12,085 bases of DNA. Source: Clostridia bacterium (GTDB lineage Bacteria > Bacillota_A > Clostridia > Lachnospirales > Lachnospiraceae). The position numbers were made by a program, and so were the translations under genes. This document shows, one piece after another, positions 7,394 to 12,085 of this stretch (positions within the stretch are counted from its first letter, which is position 1; the number at the start of each line of letters is the position of its first letter). Location: assembly GCA_012515365.1 (NCBI GenBank), contig JAAYYM010000262.1, forward strand, positions 1 through 12,085, in the 5' to 3' direction. The notes beneath the pieces were generated by a model. That model had not been told where the DNA came from and did not search any database. It saw only the letters and a list, made by a program, of their open reading frames with translations.

Positions 7394-8487
7394 ACTGCAT
7401 ATTTCTCCATTCCAATCAATTCAGAAACCAACAGATAACATAATACCGGTAAACAGGTCAAAAAAACTTTAAGTACAATGATTGGTTTTTTCTTATAAAA
7501 TGCAATCAGCAATCCATAAACACCGACGATTACCGGTGGAAAGATAAAGCTGATCGGCGTTAGGACGCATAATGCAAGCATCGTAATAAAAAGCAGAATA
7601 TAATTAGCGGTATGTTCATAATCTTCCATAATCGCATTCATCAGCCAGAATAGAAATGGAATAATAATCGCAGCCAGGATCGCTTTTCCCTGCCAGATCC
7701 GATAAAGCAGATATGCACTGTCCCAAAACGGAGATAACCGGCCAAACATCACTAACATGCATAAAAAATTCATGAAAAGAAATCTCTTTTCACGTTGTGC
7801 AAAGCTGAATATTTTTACAGAAAGCAGCCAATAGATTAAATAGCATACCGGTATCAGTACAAGCGGGAGTAATACATGACTCAATGTCGCAATGTGTATT
7901 CCGGTAATAGCAGAAAGAGAAGCAAGAAACATAGACCACGGTGATACAACATCTTTTACCATTTCTCCAATCGGAGAAGTCAGTGACTCACCGGTCAAAG
8001 GATGAGTCAGAAGCATCTGGTCTGTTTCAATGGCATCCAGCCCCTCCGCCAGATAGCGGGCATCATCTGTATCATAAAGATCTGCATACGAAAGAAGTAC
8101 GGCCTGTCCTATGACCATACAAAGAAATGTGATTATCAGTACCTTTACAAGTACAGATTCTTTCCACATCAAACGTAATTCTTCTATTTTTCTTTTCCAT
8201 ATCTCCAGATAACGGCACGCATTATAAATGACAGAAAATACGCATAATACTGTCATTTCACAAACAAATACCGTTATCAGCAGATGAAACGGATACCGTT
8301 TAATGATCATAAAGACGGCGGGTACCTGAAAACATGCAAACATCGTAAGCATACCCATAACTAAGGCAAGTGCAACAGAGTTCTGCTCATATACATGGCT
8401 TAGTTTTTTTGTCCAGATTGTTCCTAACAGATATGGTACAACCAAACATAATACAATGAAAAGTAAGATTCCTTTTACCGTAATCAT
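7390..8487 (-). CDS. Polytopic membrane protein, DUF6077-like N-terminal portion
   Basis: 365 aa with about eight to nine hydrophobic helices (for example 5-23, 38-62, 68-90, 113-133, 204-224, 237-249, 268-285, 297-330 and 336-356). A loop after the fourth helix carries acidic YDTDDARYLAEGLDAIETDQ (138-157), a later segment SPWSMFLASLSAITGIH precedes ATLSHVLLPLVLIP, and RIWQGKA lies at 263-269. I recognise this set (acidic DxDD loop, H-x-LLP, WQGKA) as that of DUF6077 proteins. An acidic motif in an outer loop of a multi-helix protein is also the hallmark of GT-C glycosyltransferases, so a lipid-linked-sugar transferase is possible but unproven. It starts 3 nt after the dehydrogenase stop, with GGAG about 10 nt upstream of the ATG. 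It ends abruptly after a helix (IGMEKYAV), and its TGA overlaps the start of the next ORF. Confidence 0.78.
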   Translation of the reverse strand: MITVKGILLFIVLCLVVPYLLGTIWTKKLSHVYEQNSVALALVMGMLTMFACFQVPAVFMIIKRYPFHLLITVFVCEMTVLCVFSVIYNACRYLEIWKRKIEELRLMWKESVLVKVLIITFLCMVIGQAVLLSYADLYDTDDARYLAEGLDAIETDQMLLTHPLTGESLTSPIGEMVKDVVSPWSMFLASLSAITGIHIATLSHVLLPLVLIPVCYLIYWLLSVKIFSFAQREKRFLFMNFLCMLVMFGRLSPFWDSAYLLYRIWQGKAILAAIIIPFLFWLMNAIMEDYEHTANYILLFITMLALCVLTPISFIFPPVIVGVYGLLIAFYKKKPIIVLKVFLTCLPVLCYLLVSELIGMEKYAV

Positions 8488-8490
8488 CCT

Positions 8491-9816
8491 TTATAATCTC
8501 CAATATCTAAAATCTCGATCCTTTAGACTGTCTCTGTCAAGTATTCCCTTAATATCTATAATGACACGCTGTGACTGTGGATATTCAGCAAACAAATGTA
8601 AAAAGCCGCCTAATCCCTTCTCTACATACTCCTTATGAGCCACTGCAAGTACAACACAGTCAATGTCATGAATCGTTGCAATATCAGAAAGCTTATAACC
8701 ATATTCCCTCTTAATCTCACTCGGATCAGCCAGCGGATCTACGATATACAGCTTGGGCTCATATTCTTTTAAGCAATCCAGGATTTCAATAATTTTTGAA
8801 TTTCTGACATCCGGACAGTTTTCCTTAAAAGTCGCACCCATAAATAATATTCTGGCACCTTTTACACGTTTATTAGCTAAAATCAGCTGTTTCACAATTG
8901 CTTCTGCCACAAATCTAGGCATATCGTCATTGATACGACGTCCGGAAGAGATAATCTGTGAATGATATCCCAGCTTCTCAGCTTCATAAATAAAATAATA
9001 AGGATCTACACCGATGCAGTGTCCGCCTACAAGTCCCGGATAAAAGCCAAGTGCATTCCATTTTGTATTCATTGCTTCTATCACTTCTTTTGTATCAATC
9101 CCCATTTTGTCAAATGCCATTGCCAGTTCATTGATAAATGCAATATTGATATCTCGCTGGCTGTTTTCTACAACCTTCGCCGCCTCTGCCACTTTAATAC
9201 TGCTAGCTCTGTGAACGCCTGCTTTAATAATGGTTTCATAAACCTTTGCAATCTCATTAAGTGCTTCTTCATTACAGCCCGAAACAATTTTCATGATATT
9301 TTCAAGACGGTGTTCTTTATCTCCCGGATTAATTCGTTCCGGTGAATACCCCACCAGAAAATCTTCTCCATATTTAAGTTTTGATTCGTGTTCCAGAATC
9401 GGCACACAGATATCCTCCGTTACCCCAGGATATACCGTAGATTCATAAACAACAATTGATCCTTTTGTTAAATGACGTCCAACTATTTTGCTTGCTCCCT
9501 CTACAGGACGCAGATCTGGTGTTTTATCATGATTAATCGGCGTCGGAACCGCAATGACAAAAAATTTTGCTTCGTCTAAACGCTCCTCGTGATAAGTAAA
9601 GTCAACTGTCGTTTTCTGTATAATTTCTTCACCGACTTCCTCTGTCGGGTCAAATCCGCCCTGATACTGCTCGATCTTCTCTTCATTTCTATCATATCCG
9701 ATCACACGAAAGTGATCTGCAAATGCAACAGCTAATGGCATGCCAACATATCCAAGGCCTACTACAGCCAGTGCTTCTCTTTTTTGTACTAGTTCTTTAT
9801 AGATAGACGTGCCCAT
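8491..9816 (-). CDS. UDP-N-acetylhexosamine-type nucleotide sugar 6-dehydrogenase (TviB/WbpA/VipA-like)
   Basis: 441 aa, normal for the UDP-glucose/UDP-ManNAc dehydrogenase superfamily. The NAD-binding Rossmann motif is AVVGLGYVGMPLA (17-29). VPTPI (90-94) and YESTVYPGVTE (124-134) follow. The central domain has EAAKVVENSQRDINIAF (211-227) and the catalytic-cysteine motif GFYPGLVGGHCIGVDPYY (257-274) with Cys267. The C-terminal UDP-binding domain has GATFKENCPDVRNS (327-340). The GFxPGLVGGHCIGVDPYY form and the ESTVYPGVTE form favour the TviB/WbpA/WecC branch that oxidises UDP-GlcNAc, UDP-GalNAc or UDP-ManNAc to the uronic acid, rather than UDP-glucose dehydrogenase. Start 9816 (ATG) is chosen over GTG 9840 because AAAGGAGA lies 5 nt upstream and would otherwise be inside the coding sequence. 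First gene of the operon, about 50 nt downstream of the expected transcription start. Confidence 0.93.
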   Translation of the reverse strand: MGTSIYKELVQKREALAVVGLGYVGMPLAVAFADHFRVIGYDRNEEKIEQYQGGFDPTEEVGEEIIQKTTVDFTYHEERLDEAKFFVIAVPTPINHDKTPDLRPVEGASKIVGRHLTKGSIVVYESTVYPGVTEDICVPILEHESKLKYGEDFLVGYSPERINPGDKEHRLENIMKIVSGCNEEALNEIAKVYETIIKAGVHRASSIKVAEAAKVVENSQRDINIAFINELAMAFDKMGIDTKEVIEAMNTKWNALGFYPGLVGGHCIGVDPYYFIYEAEKLGYHSQIISSGRRINDDMPRFVAEAIVKQLILANKRVKGARILFMGATFKENCPDVRNSKIIEILDCLKEYEPKLYIVDPLADPSEIKREYGYKLSDIATIHDIDCVVLAVAHKEYVEKGLGGFLHLFAEYPQSQRVIIDIKGILDRDSLKDRDFRYWRL

Positions 9817-9821
9817 TTTTG

Positions 9822-9829
9822 TCTCCTTT
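9822..9829 (-). promoter_or_regulatory. Ribosome binding site fixing the dehydrogenase start
   Basis: AAAGGAGA on the minus strand, 5 nt before the ATG at 9816. The in-frame GTG at 9840 would put this site inside the gene, so the shorter protein is preferred. Confidence 0.85.
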
Positions 9830-9873
9830 ATCCGTTTCACATAATCAATTGCAACGTGAACAAACTATGAATT

Positions 9874-9902
9874 ATTATAAACGTTTTTATACACAATGTC
9901 AA
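9874..9902 (-). promoter_or_regulatory. Perfect-consensus sigma-A promoter of the polysaccharide operon
   Basis: On the minus strand TTGACA (9902 to 9897) is followed by exactly 17 nt and then TATAAT (9879 to 9874): both hexamers match the vegetative sigma factor consensus with the optimal spacer. Transcription would start near 9867, about 50 nt before the dehydrogenase ATG. It is the only strong promoter seen for the minus-strand genes, which have no intergenic gap above 30 nt, so it may serve all of them. Confidence 0.88.
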
Positions 9903-9977
9903 AATAAGCAACTAGTCAAATAAGGTTCCATATGATAAACTTGAACTGACAATCAGGACGCTGCATCAATGCGAATC

Positions 9978-9983
9978 GGGAGG
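9978..9983 (+). promoter_or_regulatory. Ribosome binding site of the plus-strand membrane protein gene
   Basis: GGGAGG, extending to GGGAGGGG, with a 7-nt spacer from the core to ATG 9991. It supports this start. Confidence 0.75.
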
Positions 9984-9990
9984 GGCTAAC

Positions 9991-11907
9991 ATGGAGTCTA
10001 CTTTTTGGGGACAAATGATTACTTTATTATATGACTTTTATCAAATCTATTTATTTTATATCCCAATGCTTGTGATTATATTCGTTTTTTATAAGATCAA
10101 GCACATCCGCTCATTAGGAATCAAAAAAGCGCTCTTGATATCATCCTTGTGCATTATTTTGGCATCTTTCTTCACTTATACGCTCTATCGTATGTCATTT
10201 TCTAAAGAGACAGTCACCGTCACTGCACAACCAAGCGAATTTACTACAGATGTTGATGTGCAAAAAACAACTCTGATACGTATAGACTCAAGTCACAGGG
10301 CATATACAGACTATGAAATCACCACGGGAGTCTGGCTTCGCGAACAAACCGTGTACACATATGATCCTGCTAATCCTAACCTGACTCCTTCTATTACAAT
10401 ATCTGCACCGGCCGGACGTAATCTGTATTTAATTTTCAAAACCGGTCCCGACTGCGGTGCTGCAAAAATCGAATATCAAAACAACATTCAGGAAATTGAT
10501 CTATATAGCGAAGCTGAAGGTATTACAGGTTCTTTGATCTGTAGTCAGCCATGGATCGCTGTTTTTAACGAAATGGCGCTTAAGCTCTTATGCCTGCTGG
10601 CTGCAACTCTCATGATCTGCTGGATTTCTTATTATGTTGTGTTGCATTTTTCTGATCGTTGTTATCAATCATTCAAAAAGCATATTTATACGATATCCAT
10701 TTTTATGTTTCTCATGTTGCAGCTATTTCTTCACGCGCCTGAAAAGCTGAATGGCTGGGGTGAAATCTGGTACGCCTTTGACTATTCCTTTGGAAACGGA
10801 TCACGATTTCTTCCAGGTGCCATCTTAAGCCTGATAAGTGGTGATTATCTCTACGCTCGGGTAGCATATTTGTATGTGTTTATTGTCTTATCATTGATTT
10901 GTCTGATCTTATCTATTTTACTGGGATCTTTGATGAAAAAAAAGGAGAAATCATCTGAGAATTATGCGTTTTTCTTTCTAGTGTTTGCATATTTGGCTTC
11001 TCCATCCTGCATTTCCTATCTGTGGAAAGCTGGTAACATGGGAAAACTGGAGACCTTTCCGGTATTATTTGTCCTGCTTGCCGTACTTATATTCAGCAAA
11101 GTAAAACCAATCGCTGTGAGATATCTGTCACTAACTCTTTTAGCGGTATTATCAATGGCGGCGTATCATGGTTATCTGTTTTTGTACTTTCCGATTCTGT
11201 TTGCTTTGATGACATATGATGTACTTAAGGATCATCGTTTCCATCTGAAAGAATGCTTATACAGTTTATTCTGTTGTGTATCAACTGCTGTCAGTTTCTT
11301 TTACTTCCAATTCTACTCAGGTATCCGTTTCGAAAACGAAGCAGCTCTGATTGAATATGTCTCTGATAAGACGGACCTGACTGCAATGCATGATGCACTT
11401 CATTATGAATACTTTTCAAATGTATCCGATGCGTACAGAGAATTGTGTAAAGGATTTCTGACCGGACTTGAATATCCACGCGAAAAAACGTTTGTGACAT
11501 TCTTATTGCTGCTGCCATTGATCCTTGTTTTCGTTGCTCTATGGATGAAGGTATTTGAACTGCTTAAGAAAAATAAGAAGCATGTTTTTATGTCTTACTA
11601 TTTTTACATGCTGTTGTCTACATGTTTAGTGTTGCCAAATTTCATTCTTAACGTTGACTGGAGCAGATGGTTCGCTGCTATTCTTTCTGTACAGTTTTTC
11701 TTTGTTCTATACCTCGGATATCAAAAAGCCCCTGAAATGACAGAGGCTTTGCATTGTTTAACGGTTAAGGTCAAGAAGAATCAATTCCTGATCATTCTCT
11801 TCCTTTTATATTTAGCTTGTTTATCAAAATTTGGTGCAAGAGACTTCTTGCCTGAAACAGATCAATTCTTCCGCTTTTTATTTGAACATCGGATCAGTGG
11901 ATATTAA
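9991..11907 (+). CDS. Large polytopic membrane protein of unrecognised family (possible GT-C-like glycan protein)
   Basis: 638 aa; I do not recognise a named family. Two N-terminal helices (about 18-35 and 46-66) are followed by a soluble, beta-rich domain (about 70-190: VTVTAQPSEF, YEITTGVWL, PSITISAPAGRNLYLIFKT), probably outside the membrane. Then come roughly ten more helices (about 195-219, 232-248, 286-313, 324-338, 355-370, 377-408, 422-441, 500-519, 534-552, 560-577 and 598-612). Distinct motifs are YAFDYSFGNGSRFLPGAI (261-278), KAGNMGK (346-352), AAYHGYLFLYF (390-400) and NVDWSRWFAA (554-563). The layout (many helices with conserved polar and charged loop motifs) resembles GT-C transferases or O-antigen polymerases, but no catalytic motif can be assigned. 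It is divergent from the operon, has its own strong GGGAGG ribosome site, and runs convergently into the DNA glycosylase gene with 37 nt between stops. Confidence 0.8.
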   Translation: MESTFWGQMITLLYDFYQIYLFYIPMLVIIFVFYKIKHIRSLGIKKALLISSLCIILASFFTYTLYRMSFSKETVTVTAQPSEFTTDVDVQKTTLIRIDSSHRAYTDYEITTGVWLREQTVYTYDPANPNLTPSITISAPAGRNLYLIFKTGPDCGAAKIEYQNNIQEIDLYSEAEGITGSLICSQPWIAVFNEMALKLLCLLAATLMICWISYYVVLHFSDRCYQSFKKHIYTISIFMFLMLQLFLHAPEKLNGWGEIWYAFDYSFGNGSRFLPGAILSLISGDYLYARVAYLYVFIVLSLICLILSILLGSLMKKKEKSSENYAFFFLVFAYLASPSCISYLWKAGNMGKLETFPVLFVLLAVLIFSKVKPIAVRYLSLTLLAVLSMAAYHGYLFLYFPILFALMTYDVLKDHRFHLKECLYSLFCCVSTAVSFFYFQFYSGIRFENEAALIEYVSDKTDLTAMHDALHYEYFSNVSDAYRELCKGFLTGLEYPREKTFVTFLLLLPLILVFVALWMKVFELLKKNKKHVFMSYYFYMLLSTCLVLPNFILNVDWSRWFAAILSVQFFFVLYLGYQKAPEMTEALHCLTVKVKKNQFLIILFLLYLACLSKFGARDFLPETDQFFRFLFEHRISGY

Positions 11908-11944
11908 GATAGAATTCCATATCAAAGATGGCTTTCATTTTTCT
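11908..11944. other. Short convergent intergenic region without a clear terminator
   Basis: 37 nt separate the TAA of the plus-strand membrane protein gene from the TAG of the minus-strand DNA glycosylase gene. The only hairpin-like element is a 4-bp AAAG/CTTT stem followed by a T-rich run, which is too weak to call a terminator. Confidence 0.5.
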
Positions 11945-12085
11945 CTACAGTTGCTGGCAATGCTCACAGAAATACACGTTTCCGCCTAAATAGGCCGCTC
12001 TATGTATCGGGTATCCACATTTCGTGCATGGCTCATCATAAGTCTTTTTACTAAGATATGTCTGATAGCCACCAGGCTGTCCAAA
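11945..12085 (-). CDS. Fpg/Nei-family DNA glycosylase, C-terminal zinc finger (partial)
   Basis: The last 46 codons plus TAG of a minus-strand gene that continues past the right edge. The sequence begins FGQPGGYQTYL and ends with a zinc finger CTKC (C20, C23 of the fragment), 16 residues, then CEHCQQL (C40, C43), the C-x2-C...C-x2-CQ pattern that closes formamidopyrimidine-DNA glycosylase/endonuclease VIII proteins. These enzymes excise oxidised bases and nick at the abasic site in base excision repair. The arginine normally five residues before the third Cys of the finger (Arg258 region of E. coli Fpg, QRATFYC) is Gly here (GGNVYFC). I cannot tell Fpg from Nei without the N-terminus. It is a chromosomal housekeeping gene and marks the likely edge of the polysaccharide locus. 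Confidence 0.85.
   Translation of the reverse strand, partial: FGQPGGYQTYLSKKTYDEPCTKCGYPIHRAAYLGGNVYFCEHCQQL

Larger units (their letters stand above)
9817..9990. other. Divergent intergenic region, 174 nt
   Basis: This region separates the minus-strand operon from the plus-strand membrane protein gene. Going left it holds the ribosome site and an expected leader of about 50 nt for the operon, with only a 5-bp inverted pair (TTCAC/GTGAA) and no convincing attenuator or riboswitch. The operon promoter occupies 9874-9902. For the plus-strand gene I see only weak promoter options: TTGCAA (9849) with TATTAT (9873-9878) 18 nt on, which would overlap the operon promoter, or an isolated TATGAT at 9931-9936 without a good -35. 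I found no inverted repeats flanking the promoter that would suggest a DNA-inversion switch. Confidence 0.6.

Noticed and set aside
8962..9345. Plus-strand 127-aa open frame opposite the dehydrogenase
   Set aside because: Cysteine- and phenylalanine-rich antisense translation of a well-conserved enzyme; no independent support.
9817..9840. GTG start giving an 8-residue longer dehydrogenase
   Set aside because: The longer form would read through the AAAGGAGA ribosome site; ATG 9816 is placed correctly after it.
9841..9960. Possible invertible promoter (phase-variable switch) upstream of the operon
   Set aside because: Polysaccharide promoters can be flanked by inverted repeats, but comparing both sides here gave only 4-5 bp matches and no recombinase gene is in the window.
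11922..11942. Rho-independent terminator between the convergent genes
   Set aside because: Only a 4-bp AAAG/CTTT stem before a T-rich run; too weak to support.
1..12085. CRISPR array, tRNA/rRNA gene or insertion sequence
   Set aside because: No regularly spaced repeats, tRNA-like folds or transposase motifs were seen on either strand, and the coding regions leave little room for them.

Overview
The window looks like the edge of a surface-polysaccharide (capsule, exopolysaccharide or wall glycan) locus from a low-GC Gram-positive bacterium, most likely a gut Clostridia/Lachnospiraceae-type organism. This rests on AT-rich coding sequence, strong AAAGGAGG-type ribosome binding sites, a consensus sigma-A promoter and the protein families present. 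The taxonomic call is inference from family composition; there is no rRNA or marker gene to confirm it.

Layout. From about 9902 down to 1, ten genes or gene parts lie head to tail on the minus strand. Gaps are at most 30 nt, four junctions are within 4 nt or overlap by 4 nt, one overlaps by 17 nt, and no terminator is visible between genes. They read as one operon driven by a perfect TTGACA-N17-TATAAT promoter at 9874-9902. In transcription order: a UDP-N-acetylhexosamine-type 6-dehydrogenase (8491-9816); two adjoining ORFs that together look like one DUF6077-like polytopic membrane protein (7390-8487 and 6602-7393); a GNAT acetyltransferase (6072-6572, TTG start); an FdtA/QdtA/WxcM-like cupin (5672-6088); a 768-aa tandem fusion of two GT-B glycosyltransferases (3335-5641); a GT2 glycosyltransferase (2478-3338); a GT4 glycosyltransferase with a cysteine cluster (1268-2473); a radical SAM/SPASM protein (257-1258); and the N-terminus of an acyltransferase-3 family membrane enzyme running off the left edge (1-248).

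Divergent from the operon, a 638-aa polytopic membrane protein of unrecognised family lies on the plus strand (9991-11907). It converges on the 3' end of a minus-strand Fpg/Nei-type DNA glycosylase gene (11945-12085, partial). That glycosylase is a housekeeping repair gene, so the right edge of the window probably marks the boundary of the polysaccharide locus.

How the parts fit. The dehydrogenase would supply an acidic amino-sugar nucleotide. The cupin and GNAT pair suggests a modified deoxy- or amino-sugar. Four glycosyltransferase domains in three polypeptides would assemble the repeat unit. The acyltransferase and perhaps the radical SAM enzyme would decorate it, and the DUF6077-like protein may act on a lipid-linked intermediate at the membrane. 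No initiating phosphoglycosyltransferase, Wzx flippase, Wzy polymerase or ABC exporter, and no RmlA/RmlB, is visible here. They would have to be beyond the left edge or elsewhere. The best candidates for new biology are the tandem glycosyltransferase fusion, the split membrane protein, the HAN-variant cupin with its overlapping GNAT, the glycan-operon radical SAM enzyme and the divergent orphan membrane protein.
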